Of a DNA stretch of 64,000 nucleotides, positions 1 through 8,030 are shown in pieces. The notes under the pieces are model-generated. The model was not told the origin of the DNA and made no database searches. It worked only from the letters and a program-made list of their open reading frames with translations. Both the position numbers and the translations under genes were made by a program. Source of the stretch: Phycisphaerales bacterium (lineage in GTDB: Bacteria > Planctomycetota > Phycisphaerae > Phycisphaerales > UBA1924); assembly GCA_029260555.1 (NCBI GenBank), contig JAJDCZ010000043.1, positions 43,641-107,640 on the forward strand. The letters run 5' to 3'. How positions within the stretch are numbered: the stretch's first letter is position 1; each line of letters starts with the position of its first letter.

Positions 1-15
1 TGTGGGTGATTGGGC

Positions 16-828
16 ATGTCTGGGGCGATAATGGATTCAGGGTTATCAGTTGCGATTGTGTGCCGGGATAATGAGCGGACGATTGGTCGGACGCTGGAGT
101 CTGTGCGCGGGCTTGCTGATGAGATTGTGGCTTTGGATTCGGGATCGGTGGACGGGACGCTGGGGATACTCAAAGAGCACGGAGTGCGGGTGATTGGCAC
201 TCAGTGGCTTGGGCATGTGGCGACCAAGCAAAAAGCACTGGAAGCGTGCAAGGGTCGGTGGGTGTTGTGCCTGGACAGTGATGAATCTGTTGAGCCTGAG
301 CTGGCAGCGGCGATCAGGGCGGTGGTTGAGGGTGAGGGGGCCGATGCAATTGGGTACAGGGTGAACCGGAAGGTGTGGTATGCGGGGCGGTTTCTGGAAC
401 ATGCTTGGCAGCCTGAGTGGAGGTTGAGGCTGATTCAGCGGGGCAAGGGGCGGTGGGGCGGGCTTGATCCACATGACAAGTTGGAGATTCTGGGTGGGGG
501 TGTGGTTGGTGATCTGAAGGGTGATCTCAGGCATGATTCGTTTGTGGACATGGCTGAGCATCTGGCAAATCAGGTTCGACATGCACAGGTGATGGCAACA
601 TCACTTGCTGGTGAGGGGAGGAAAGGGGGGTATGGAAGGTTGTTGGTGTCGCCTGGGGGGGCATTTTTGAAGCAGATGGTGCTTCGGGGGGCGTGGCGGG
701 ATGGTTGGCGTGGGTGGGCTGCAGCGGGATCGACTGCCGCGGCGACGCTGATGAAACACATTTTGCTGCTCGAACGAAGCCAAGAGGAGAAGGCCGGTGG
801 TGATGAAGGAAGGGAAAAAAGGGGGTAA
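16..828 (+). CDS. Glycosyltransferase family 2 (WaaE/KdtX-like)
   Basis: Probable cytoplasmic GT-A glycosyltransferase that moves a sugar from a nucleotide-sugar donor to a surface glycan or lipid-A core acceptor. The N-terminus has the GT2 beginning (LSVAIVCRDNERTIGRTLES), then a D-S-G-S-V-D-G-T segment and a DxD-type metal motif, LDSDES, near residue 86. The C-terminal part contains the RLIQRGKGRWGG and DPHDKLE stretches typical of the lipopolysaccharide-core GT2 subgroup. About 270 residues is normal for that subgroup. The reading frame is open from a TTG at 10; ATG 16 or ATG 31 (GGGG six bases upstream) are the likelier starts. A stop at 7-9 may belong to an upstream gene outside the window. 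Acceptor and donor cannot be read from the sequence. Confidence 0.82.
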   Translation: MSGAIMDSGLSVAIVCRDNERTIGRTLESVRGLADEIVALDSGSVDGTLGILKEHGVRVIGTQWLGHVATKQKALEACKGRWVLCLDSDESVEPELAAAIRAVVEGEGADAIGYRVNRKVWYAGRFLEHAWQPEWRLRLIQRGKGRWGGLDPHDKLEILGGGVVGDLKGDLRHDSFVDMAEHLANQVRHAQVMATSLAGEGRKGGYGRLLVSPGGAFLKQMVLRGAWRDGWRGWAAAGSTAAATLMKHILLLERSQEEKAGGDEGREKRG

Positions 829-954
829 GGGGGTGTTTGGTGCTAGGATGTCAATAGGAACTACATTGTGTGGTTGATATATTGAGACTAAAAGCAGGCG
901 GACAGTCAGCTTGAACAGGAGGCTGGGGCTGGGTTGTGAGTGCACTGGGATGAT

Positions 955-986
955 CTGCGTGAAGGGCTTGTGAGCCTTTGACGCAG
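955..986 (+). promoter_or_regulatory. Hairpin in the leader of the DEAD-box helicase gene
   Basis: Arms CTGCGT-G-AAGGGCT (955-968) and AGCCTTT-G-ACGCAG (973-986) enclose the loop TGTG. That gives 13 pairs, one of them G-T, with a single G/G mismatch. There is no T-run after it, so it is not a standard terminator. It ends 33-42 bases before the helicase start codons, so it would lie in the 5' leader. Leaders of cold-inducible helicase genes are often structured; a regulatory role here is inference. Confidence 0.45.
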
Positions 987-1021
987 TTCATCTTGTTGGC
1001 TCGCATCTCGGCTTTGGCGTG

Positions 1022-2431
1022 ATGTCGATGTCGGAACAAGAAAAAAGCGTAAGTGAAAAGAGTGTGGCTGAGGCAGATGCGGGATCTGAGATTTTTGATT
1101 CCGAGTCGACCTTTGATTCGCTTGGTCTGGGTGAAGAGGTGTTGGCGGGGATTGAGGCTGCGGGATTTGAGAGGCCGACATTTATTCAGTCCAAGCTGAT
1201 ACCGGCGATCGTGTCCAAGCGAGATGTGATTGGGCAAGCCAAGACGGGGACGGGCAAGACAGCGGCGTTTGGGTTGCCTTTGCTTGAGGTTGTGGAGAAG
1301 GGGAAGAAGTTCAGCGCGATTGTGTTGGCCCCGACTCGCGAGCTGGCGATTCAGATTCGAGATGAGATCAGTTCACTGGGCAAGAAGACGGGGCTTGGGG
1401 TGACTGCGATCTATGGCGGTCAGAAGGTGAGTGTGCAGGCCAAGAAGCTGGAGCGCGGGTCTGAGATTATTGTGGGGACGCCAGGTCGTGTGATGGACAT
1501 GATCGAGCGTGGGCTGTTGGATCTGGGGAAGATTCGTTTTGCGATTCTTGATGAAGTGGACCGGATGCTGGACATTGGGTTCAGAGAGGACATTCGCCGG
1601 ATTTTGAAGAAGTGTCCCCGTGAGCGGCAGACGATCTTTGTGTCAGCGACGCTTTCAGCGGAGATTGAGAGACTTGCCAGATCGTTCATGCATGACCCGT
1701 TGAAGGTGGTGACATCGGCGGGTTCGCTTACGGTGAGTCTGGTGGATCAGTATTATCTGGCGGTGGAGCATTGGGATAAGCGGCGGTTGCTTGGGCATCT
1801 TTTGACGCATGAGGAGCCGACGCTGACGCTGGTGTTTTGCCGAATGAAGCGGACGGTGGATCAGTTGGCGCGATATTTGAATGGGAAGAATATCGAGGCG
1901 CATGCGATTCATGGCGATCTGCCACAGAGCAAGCGGAATGCGGTGATGAAGGAGTTTCGATCTGGGAAGCTGGCGGTTTTGATTGCATCTGATCTTGCGA
2001 GCCGGGGTATTGATGTTGAGGGGATTACGCATGTGGTGAATTATGATTTGCCTGATGATGTGGAGCTGTATGTGCATCGGATCGGGCGGACAGCACGGGC
2101 GGGGCGGGGTGGTGTGGCGTGGAGCTTTGTAACACCTGAACAAGGCGGGCTTTTGACGGATATTGAGAGACTTATTAATGCGGAGGTTCCCAAGCTGAAC
2201 TATCCGGATTTTGAGCCTGGGTCATTGCCTGAGGATGTCAGGAATCAGCGGGAGCGGGATGACAGGCGGCGCAGTGAGCAGCAGAACAAGCCGAACCGAC
2301 TGGCTGTGGAAACGGACCTTCCGATTCAGAAGAAGGAAAAGGTGAGTGAGCAGCAGTTTCCGGGAGGGATTGTGCCTACGAAGCAGCCACCGAAACGGAT
2401 GTTTGGCAAGGTGCGTACACGGGGGAGGTAA
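1022..2431 (+). CDS. ATP-dependent DEAD-box RNA helicase, motif II variant DEVD
   Basis: RNA helicase likely to unwind short duplexes during ribosome assembly or mRNA turnover. Motifs in order: F-x(17)-Q type Q motif (ERPTFIQSKLIPAI), Walker A AKTGTGKT near residue 75, PTRELA, TPGR, motif II LDEVD near residue 178, SAT, then helicase domain 2 with FCRMKRT, SRGIDVEGITHVVNYDLP and HRIGRTARAGR. The C-terminus is basic and low complexity (RERDDRRRSEQQNKPNR) and ends RMFGKVRTRGR, as in RhlE-like proteins. About 469 residues. Possible starts are GTG 1019, ATG 1022 and ATG 1028. Motif II reads DEVD rather than DEAD; the metal-binding D-E pair is kept. The gene has its own 190-base leader with a hairpin. 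Confidence 0.93.
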   Translation: MSMSEQEKSVSEKSVAEADAGSEIFDSESTFDSLGLGEEVLAGIEAAGFERPTFIQSKLIPAIVSKRDVIGQAKTGTGKTAAFGLPLLEVVEKGKKFSAIVLAPTRELAIQIRDEISSLGKKTGLGVTAIYGGQKVSVQAKKLERGSEIIVGTPGRVMDMIERGLLDLGKIRFAILDEVDRMLDIGFREDIRRILKKCPRERQTIFVSATLSAEIERLARSFMHDPLKVVTSAGSLTVSLVDQYYLAVEHWDKRRLLGHLLTHEEPTLTLVFCRMKRTVDQLARYLNGKNIEAHAIHGDLPQSKRNAVMKEFRSGKLAVLIASDLASRGIDVEGITHVVNYDLPDDVELYVHRIGRTARAGRGGVAWSFVTPEQGGLLTDIERLINAEVPKLNYPDFEPGSLPEDVRNQRERDDRRRSEQQNKPNRLAVETDLPIQKKEKVSEQQFPGGIVPTKQPPKRMFGKVRTRGR

Positions 2432-2486
2432 ATACGGGTTGGTTGCGTGTCCTGGGTGAGTTTTGAGAGAGCGCCAGCAGTGGGTA

Positions 2487-4013
2487 ATGAGCATGAGTGA
2501 GCCTTTGATTGTGGGTGTGAGTGGTTTGCGGGGGATTGTGGGTGAGAGCCTGTCGTTTGATGTGGCGATGCGGTATGCAGCAGCGTTTGGGACATGGCTC
2601 AAGCGTGATGGCGAAGGCGAAACGGTGGTGGTGGGGCGGGACGGGAGACATGGGGGGCTAGCGCTACAACAGGCGGTGATGGCGGGGTTGATGGGTGTGG
2701 GGTGTGATGTGGTTGATGTGGGGGTTGTGCCTACACCTACGGTGGGGGTGGTGGCTAATGAATATGGCGCAGTGGGGGTGGTGGTGACAGCGAGTCATAA
2801 CGGTCAGGCATGGAACGGCATTAAGTGTTTGTGTCGAGATGCACAAGGGTCAGATGCGATTGATGCGTTTGTTGTTTCAGCGCCGGTGAAGGGGCGGGCT
2901 GAGGAAATTATCGGGGGGTTTGAGGGCAATGAGATTGACTGGGTGAGGGGTGAGCTGGTGGGGGAGTATGAGCAATATGAGGGTGGGTGCAAGCTTCATT
3001 TGCAGTTGGTGGGCGAGGCTGTGTTTCTGGATCTGATGGATAAGGCGGGGCGGGAGAAGATGAGCGGTTTTCGAGTTGTTCTGGATTCGCTTAATGCATC
3101 TGGATCGCGGGTTGGTGGACTGCTTTTGCATGAAGCTGTGGGGCAGGTGATTCAGTTGGGTGGCGGGGCGCTGGTGGATGAATCTTTTGGTATTTTTGAG
3201 CACGAACCAGAGCCTACAGCGGAGAATCTTGCAGGTGAAGGCGGGTTGTGTGATGTGGTGGTGGGAGCCAGGGCGGATGTTGGTTTTGCACAAGACCCGG
3301 ATGCGGATCGGCTGGCGATTGTGGATGAGACGGGGCGGTATATTGGAGAGGAGTACACGCTGGTGCTGGCAGCGGAGGCACTTTTGCAACTTCGTGAAGC
3401 AGATGGTGGGGATGAGGAGATGGAGGCAGGCAGAGGGGTGATCGTTGTGAATCTTTCGACGAGTCGAATGATTGATGATGTGGCAGCGAAGTTTGGGGTG
3501 GAGGTGGTGCGGACGCCTGTGGGTGAGGCGAATGTGGTGCAGAAGATGCGCGAGCTGGGTCGCGAGGGATTTGATGTGGTGGTGGGCGGTGAGGGCAATG
3601 GGGGGGTGATATGGCCTGGGACTGGATTGGTGCGGGATTCGCTTGCGGGGATGGGGTTGGTGCTGGGGCTGATGGCAAGTACGGGGAAGACAGTGAGTGA
3701 GCTTGCGGGTGAGGTTCCTGGTTATGCGATTATGAAGCGGAAGGTGGGGATTGATTCAAAGGAGGCTGCGGAGCCTTTGGTTGAGGCGGTGGCGGAGCAT
3801 TTTCGTGAGATGGGCCGGGTGTTGGAGGGGGCGAAGATCGAGATTGATCGGCAGGATGGAGTTCGTGTTGATCTGGTGGAGCAGAAGGCGTGGCTTCATG
3901 TTCGGGCGAGCAATACCGAGTCGATTGTGCGACTGATTGCAGAGGCGCAGACGCAAGAGGATGCAGAGGCGCTCCTGGAGATGGTGGAGGAGTTGATTCG
4001 TGAGAAGGCCTGA
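2487..4013 (+). CDS. glmM: Phosphoglucosamine / phosphohexose mutase (alpha-D-phosphohexomutase family)
   Basis: Interconverts hexose 6-phosphate and 1-phosphate, most likely glucosamine-6-phosphate for UDP-GlcNAc and cell-wall precursor supply. The phosphoserine loop TASHNG is present with Ser103 as the phosphorylated residue. The metal loop is DPDADR (Asp270, Asp272, Asp274), the sugar-specificity loop is GGEGNGGVIWP, and the C-terminal phosphate-binding loop is RASNTES. The last differs from the usual RxSxTEP by having Ser for Pro. 508 residues is slightly long for GlmM. The frame is open from a TTG at 2463, but ATG 2487 or 2493 gives the normal family N-terminus (EPLIVGVSGLRGIVGE). GlmM versus phosphomannomutase cannot be settled by eye, so the symbol is tentative. 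Confidence 0.8.
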   Translation: MSMSEPLIVGVSGLRGIVGESLSFDVAMRYAAAFGTWLKRDGEGETVVVGRDGRHGGLALQQAVMAGLMGVGCDVVDVGVVPTPTVGVVANEYGAVGVVVTASHNGQAWNGIKCLCRDAQGSDAIDAFVVSAPVKGRAEEIIGGFEGNEIDWVRGELVGEYEQYEGGCKLHLQLVGEAVFLDLMDKAGREKMSGFRVVLDSLNASGSRVGGLLLHEAVGQVIQLGGGALVDESFGIFEHEPEPTAENLAGEGGLCDVVVGARADVGFAQDPDADRLAIVDETGRYIGEEYTLVLAAEALLQLREADGGDEEMEAGRGVIVVNLSTSRMIDDVAAKFGVEVVRTPVGEANVVQKMRELGREGFDVVVGGEGNGGVIWPGTGLVRDSLAGMGLVLGLMASTGKTVSELAGEVPGYAIMKRKVGIDSKEAAEPLVEAVAEHFREMGRVLEGAKIEIDRQDGVRVDLVEQKAWLHVRASNTESIVRLIAEAQTQEDAEALLEMVEELIREKA

Positions 4014-4052
4014 GTGGGTCAGGTGCAGAGTTGCTGGGGTATACTAAAAACG

Positions 4053-4337
4053 ATGGCGATACAAAGCGAACAAATCAAGGTTGGTCAGCGGGTTCGAGTC
4101 ACACAGCAGATTCCCAGGCAATCCGGGGCGTTGCTTACGACGATCGAGGGGTGTGTTGTGGGGTTTGGTCAGGAAAAGACCGGGTCGTGGTTTGCACATA
4201 GCAAGGATCACAAGCTTTGGCTTGATCGGCTGGAGATTCGCAAGGACGATGGCGAGCTGGTGGTTTGTAATCTGGATCGGTATTCACATATTGAAGCTCT
4301 GGGGGATAGTGGGGACGGTGAGGGTGGCGGGGCGTAG
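4053..4337 (+). CDS. Small hypothetical protein, beta-rich
   Basis: A 94-residue protein of unknown function. It begins MAIQSEQIKVGQRVRVTQQI, which reads like a short SH3-like or KOW-like barrel: a VGQRVRVTQQIP strand, a central EGCVVGFGQEKTGSWFA segment and a charged WLDRLEIRKDDGELV segment. The tail DSGDGEGGGA is acidic and flexible. It has no signal peptide or membrane segment. The reading frame stays open back to a GTG at 4014, adjacent to the stop of the mutase gene, but ATG 4053 gives the better-formed N-terminus. It is the last gene before the terminator at 4363 and so probably shares a transcript with the mutase gene. Confidence 0.6.
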   Translation: MAIQSEQIKVGQRVRVTQQIPRQSGALLTTIEGCVVGFGQEKTGSWFAHSKDHKLWLDRLEIRKDDGELVVCNLDRYSHIEALGDSGDGEGGGA

Positions 4338-4362
4338 TTTGTGGTTTGAGGTGAGTTGATGG

Positions 4363-4389
4363 CCGGGCCTGAATGGGTCCGGTTTTTTT
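4363..4389 (+). terminator. Intrinsic terminator after the mutase / small-protein genes
   Basis: Stem CCGGGCC (4363-4369) pairs with GGTCCGG (4376-4382) around a six-base loop, with one G-T pair, and is followed by seven Ts (4383-4389). It separates the housekeeping genes upstream from the virion-like cassette. Confidence 0.85.
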
Positions 4390-4623
4390 GTTGGTACAGG
4401 GGTTATGCGCATGGGTGGGCGCGCACAAGGGGTGGTGTCTGAAAAAGGCGAATTTTTTTAGTTGAGTGCAGTTACACGGTTTGGGTGTTTGAGCCAGATG
4501 GTGTGGTGGGTGTTGTGCGCGCATTGGGGGTTGGGCGGGCGAGGGGTGTAAGTGTCGTGTGTGTTGCACGGGGCTGAACGAGGATGGGCGAAGGGTTGAT
4601 GCTCGCATCACAGGGGAATGGTT
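4390..4623. other. Intergenic leader of the virion-like cassette
   Basis: A 234-base stretch between the terminator and the portal gene. It holds no convincing reading frame. I see no clean -35/-10 pair; the only A/T-rich island is near 4440-4475. The cassette should have its own promoter here because the terminator isolates it from upstream transcription. Confidence 0.4.
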
Positions 4624-6114
4624 ATGTCTTATAGGCTGGAGATTTTTTCGGATGTGGGCCTGGATGAGGCACTCTTGAAACTCCTGATTGATGGGCATGA
4701 GTCAGGGGTGATTCCCAAGTTGAACAAGTGGTGGTCGTATTACAGGAATCCGCTTGGGCTGGGGAACAGAACGGTTGGAGGTGGTCAACAGGCTCAGGAG
4801 AAGGGGTTGCCTGAACGATTGACGGGTGTGAATGAATCTGGCGTGAGGCGTGAGGTTGTGATTGAAAATGACATTGCCTGGCGGTTGCACACGATGGTTG
4901 ATTTCATGTTTGGCAAGCCGGTGTTGATTGTGAGTACGGCTGAGGATGAGCAAAGGCGGCGGGTGATCGAGAAACTTCTGGATGCGGTGTGGGAAGCGTC
5001 TGGGGGTATTGGGTTGCTTCAGGACATGGCGCTTCTTGGTCATGTGTATGGGTATGTGGACCTGCTGGTTCGGGTGGAGGGGTTGGTTGAGCTTGAGGGA
5101 GACGGGATTGGGTTTGGCGATGAGTTGAGTGACGAGCGGATTCGCGAGATTGCGCGCGCGATCAGGATTGAGGTGGTGGAGCCGACGCGGTGTGTGCCTT
5201 TGGTGAACAGTCTGGATTACCGGGGGCTTGATGCGTATGTGGTTCACTTTGATCGCGAGCTGAATCAAGTTGAGCGGAGCGTGGGGGGAGTGGGGAGTGT
5301 GATTGGGAGGTTGTTGCGGGGCGGTGATGCGGGTGGGGCTCGTCGCCGGTCATCAGTGACGGAGGTCTGGTCGGGATCGGCGTGGCAGGTGTATGAGGGT
5401 GAGGAACTGGTTGGTGAGGGGTTGAACCGGTATTTGGCGGGTCATGTGCCTGTGGTGCATATCCAGAATCTATCGCAGCCGTTTCGTTATGAGGGGCTGG
5501 GCGAGGTTGAGCAGTTGGTGTGTTTGCAGGATGAGTTGAACACGAGGTTGAGCGATCGGGCGAGTCGAGTGACGATGCAGTCGTTCAAGATGTATCTGGC
5601 CCGCGGGGTGGAGGGGTTTGAGCGAGTTCCGGTGGGACCTGGTCAGGTGTGGTCGACGGACAATCCTGATGCGCGGATTGAGTCGTTTGGTGGAGATGCG
5701 GAATCGCCAAGTGAGGAGTCGCATATTCGGGAGATTCGTGAGGCGATGGACAAGGTTTCGAGTGTGCCGCCGTTGGCGAGCGGGGTGGTGAGGGCGCGGA
5801 TTGGGAACTTGTCGAGTGCGACGGCGTTGAAGGTGACGCTGATGGGGATTTTGTCAAAGACAGCGCGGAAGCGTGTGACTTATGGCAGGGGGATTGTGGG
5901 GGCGAGCGAGATGGTTTTGATGGCGCTGGATGCAGCGGGTGTGTTTCAGACGGATGTGGGAGAGCGGGGGTTGCGACTGGCTTGGCCTGATCCGTTGCCA
6001 ACAGATGAGCGGGATCAGGTGTTTGCAGCGCGGGCGAAGCAGGATCTTGGTGTGCCTGTAGAGCGGGTGCTGGCGGAGCTGGGATATGCACCGAGTGATC
6101 CCGGGGTGATGTAA
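4624..6114 (+). CDS. Phage portal protein (SPP1 gp6-like)
   Basis: Portal subunit: in phages a dodecamer at one capsid vertex that serves as the DNA entry and exit channel and nucleates capsid assembly. The N-terminal region around GVIPKLNKWWSYYRNPLGLG and ENDIAWRLHTMVDFMFGKPV is typical of SPP1-type portals. The clip/stem region reads LSQPFRYEGLGEVEQLVCLQ-DELNTRLSDRASRV. The C-terminal wing contains SSATALKVTLMGILSKTARK, strongly characteristic of the family. 496 residues is normal. ATG 4624 is preferred because AGGGG (4612-4616) lies seven bases upstream; an in-frame ATG at 4618 is too close. The gene opens the cassette, where a terminase large subunit would normally come first. Its codon use resembles the neighbouring housekeeping genes. 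Confidence 0.85.
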   Translation: MSYRLEIFSDVGLDEALLKLLIDGHESGVIPKLNKWWSYYRNPLGLGNRTVGGGQQAQEKGLPERLTGVNESGVRREVVIENDIAWRLHTMVDFMFGKPVLIVSTAEDEQRRRVIEKLLDAVWEASGGIGLLQDMALLGHVYGYVDLLVRVEGLVELEGDGIGFGDELSDERIREIARAIRIEVVEPTRCVPLVNSLDYRGLDAYVVHFDRELNQVERSVGGVGSVIGRLLRGGDAGGARRRSSVTEVWSGSAWQVYEGEELVGEGLNRYLAGHVPVVHIQNLSQPFRYEGLGEVEQLVCLQDELNTRLSDRASRVTMQSFKMYLARGVEGFERVPVGPGQVWSTDNPDARIESFGGDAESPSEESHIREIREAMDKVSSVPPLASGVVRARIGNLSSATALKVTLMGILSKTARKRVTYGRGIVGASEMVLMALDAAGVFQTDVGERGLRLAWPDPLPTDERDQVFAARAKQDLGVPVERVLAELGYAPSDPGVM

Positions 6115-6143
6115 GTGAGGCTGGTTTTAGAAAGGGGGCGATG

Positions 6144-6674
6144 ATGCCTGGTGGATTTAGTGGTGGCGGCGGAGTGGGTGGATCAGGTGAACCCAATGCG
6201 GCAGAAGCGGGCAAGGACCTGGTTGTGAGTGATGAGATTGTGTGGAGGAACCGGGCGCTTGAAGCGGAGCAGCGTGTGGAGGAGTTGGAGCAGGATCTTG
6301 GGACTTGTCGTGAGACGCTGGAGCAGGCACGCGAGACGATTGACGCTGCGGAGTTGAGCAGGCAGATTGAGCGAGAGCTTGTGAAGGCGGAAGCGATTGA
6401 TCTTGAGACAGCGATGATGCTGACAGAGGCTGCGGTTTTGGAGATGGACGAGCCTGATGTTCAGAGTGTGGTGCGAGAGCTTCGCAAGCGGAAGGCATTT
6501 TTGTTCAAAGGCTCGACAGGTGGCTCGCGGGGGCGAGGGGGCAGAGTATCGGCGATGAGCAGTGTGGTGCAGGATGGTGATGCAGAGGAGAGGGCGCTGG
6601 CAGCGTTTGCCAGGAGCAGCGGAGATCGATCGGCGTTACTCAGGTATATGAGGCTGCGCCGGAGTGGTGGATGA
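6144..6674 (+). CDS. Coiled-coil protein, probable capsid scaffold
   Basis: A 176-residue protein between portal and capsid genes, the usual place for a scaffolding protein. The glycine-rich N-terminus (FSGGGGVGGSG) is followed by a long predicted helix rich in E, Q and R at about residues 35-95 (ALEAEQRVEELEQDLGTCRE and onwards). A short charged C-terminal region ends RYMRLRRSGG; scaffold proteins often bind the capsid protein through a basic C-terminal helix. AGGGGG ends five bases before ATG 6144, so that start is preferred over ATG 6141. No protease motif is seen. The scaffold role is inferred from position and coiled-coil character. Confidence 0.55.
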   Translation: MPGGFSGGGGVGGSGEPNAAEAGKDLVVSDEIVWRNRALEAEQRVEELEQDLGTCRETLEQARETIDAAELSRQIERELVKAEAIDLETAMMLTEAAVLEMDEPDVQSVVRELRKRKAFLFKGSTGGSRGRGGRVSAMSSVVQDGDAEERALAAFARSSGDRSALLRYMRLRRSGG

Positions 6675-6732
6675 GTGTTGTTTGTGTGTGGATTGAACAA
6701 GTTGAAGTTAATGAACTGAAAAGGGGGTTCTG

Positions 6733-7905
6733 ATGGCGTTTACGGGTAAGGCGACATATGACGCGGGTGCGGGTTTGCCGGAGCTGGTTGAGGATGTTTC
6801 GGACATTGTGGGGATTGTGAGTCCGTTTGAGACGGCGCTCCTGGATCATTTTGGGGATTCCAAGCAGCCGGCGTTTGGAACGGTGCATGAATGGATTGAG
6901 GATGCGCTGCTGCCCAACTTTGATCACATCAATCAGACGGTATTTAATCCTGATCCGCAGACAGAGACGGACCTGACGATGGACAATGCGGGTCGATTCC
7001 GGGTTGGTGACCAGGTGCAGCCTGAGGGCACGGGCGAGGTGATGCTGGTGACGGCGGTGGGTGGATCGAGCATCACGGTGCAGCGCGGGTATGGAGGGAC
7101 GACAGCGGCGACGGTGGCGGACAACATGAAGCTGAACATTCTGGGTAATGCAGCGATGGAAGGCGCGAATGCTGATTCAGCCAGGTTTACGAGTCGATCG
7201 CGCAAACAGAACTACACGCAGATTTTTACAGCGACGGTGAGCGTGAGCGGTTCGATGCAGGCGTCTCGGGCATACGGGATTGCAGACGAGGTTGATTATC
7301 AGAAACAGGAACGCATGCGCGAGTTGTTGCGGGATCTGGAAAACTGCATGATCAACGGGGTTGCGCCAGTGAGTAATCAGCAGGGCTCGTCAACGGTTCG
7401 TCGATCAATGAACGGGATTATTCAGTCGATTGCGACCAATCGGTTTGTGCCTGGTGCAGGCGGGATTCCGGTGGGAGATGGCGCGGGGTCTGATGGGCTT
7501 AATGAAGCGGTGCTGAATGCGGCGCTGAGGCTGATCTGGGATCAGTCATCAGGTGGAGTGGACACGATTGTTGTGGGCGGGTTGCAGAAGCGGAAGATCA
7601 ACTCGTTTATCAGCTCGTCAAGGGCGTATGCGCCGGAGGACACAAAGTTTCAGGATCTGGTGAGTGTGTATGAGAGTGACTTTGGGGTGTGCCGGGTTGT
7701 GATGAGTCGGTGGGTGCCTGCGGATACGGTGCTTTTGATTGACAGCTCGCGTGTGCAGGCGATGCCTTTGACGGGCAGGAGCTTTGGATTCAAGAAGCTT
7801 GCATCGACGGGTGATTCAGTTGAGGGCCAGGTGGTTGGTGAGTACACGCTGGAGTTCAAGAACGAGAATGCGCATGGGCTGATTTCAGGTCTTGCAACTG
7901 CGTAA
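6733..7905 (+). CDS. Major capsid protein, SU10 / DUF5309-like (HK97 fold expected)
   Basis: 390-residue protein matching the SU10-type (DUF5309) major capsid proteins. It begins with a short arm and then DVSDIVGIVSPFETALLDHF. An inserted beta domain (GEVMLVTAVGGSSITVQRGY) is followed by SRSRKQNYTQIFTATVSVSG, EVDYQKQERMRELLRDLENC and the SSTVRRSMNGIIQSI segment. The C-terminal half ends with LEFKNENAHGLISGLA. The strong ribosome-binding site AAGGGGG lies five bases upstream, consistent with high expression. It should form the shell together with the portal and the scaffold-like protein. Encapsulins lack a portal partner, so that alternative is less likely. The frame is intact, without internal stops. 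Confidence 0.87.
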   Translation: MAFTGKATYDAGAGLPELVEDVSDIVGIVSPFETALLDHFGDSKQPAFGTVHEWIEDALLPNFDHINQTVFNPDPQTETDLTMDNAGRFRVGDQVQPEGTGEVMLVTAVGGSSITVQRGYGGTTAATVADNMKLNILGNAAMEGANADSARFTSRSRKQNYTQIFTATVSVSGSMQASRAYGIADEVDYQKQERMRELLRDLENCMINGVAPVSNQQGSSTVRRSMNGIIQSIATNRFVPGAGGIPVGDGAGSDGLNEAVLNAALRLIWDQSSGGVDTIVVGGLQKRKINSFISSSRAYAPEDTKFQDLVSVYESDFGVCRVVMSRWVPADTVLLIDSSRVQAMPLTGRSFGFKKLASTGDSVEGQVVGEYTLEFKNENAHGLISGLATA

Positions 7906-7930
7906 GAGGGTATTGGCGGCGTGGACCCGG

Positions 7931-7991
7931 GAGCCTGGGGGTGGCTCGGGGATGGCGCTTGTCGCTTGCTGGCGCGTGAGAGCGTGCCAGC
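7931..7991 (+). promoter_or_regulatory. Two intercistronic hairpins after the capsid gene
   Basis: The first hairpin is GAGCC (7931-7935) with GGCTC (7943-7947). The second is GCTGGCGCG (7968-7976) with CGTGCCAGC (7983-7991), nine pairs including one G-T and a six-base loop. Neither has a T-run. They fill the largest gap inside the cassette and could protect the capsid message from 3' decay or lower expression of the genes that follow. Confidence 0.5.
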
Positions 7992-8030
7992 GGGTTTGGA
8001 TGGAATAAAGATCATGATTGGGGGTGCGGG

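Noticed and set aside
4390..4623. Phage attachment site or integrase remnant at the cassette's left edge
   Set aside because: No direct repeat shared with the right edge near 9841-9903 and no integrase-like text could be found by eye.
6733..7905. Encapsulin nanocompartment instead of a phage capsid protein
   Set aside because: A portal and a scaffold-like gene stand directly in front and the text matches the SU10/DUF5309 group, not the shorter encapsulins.
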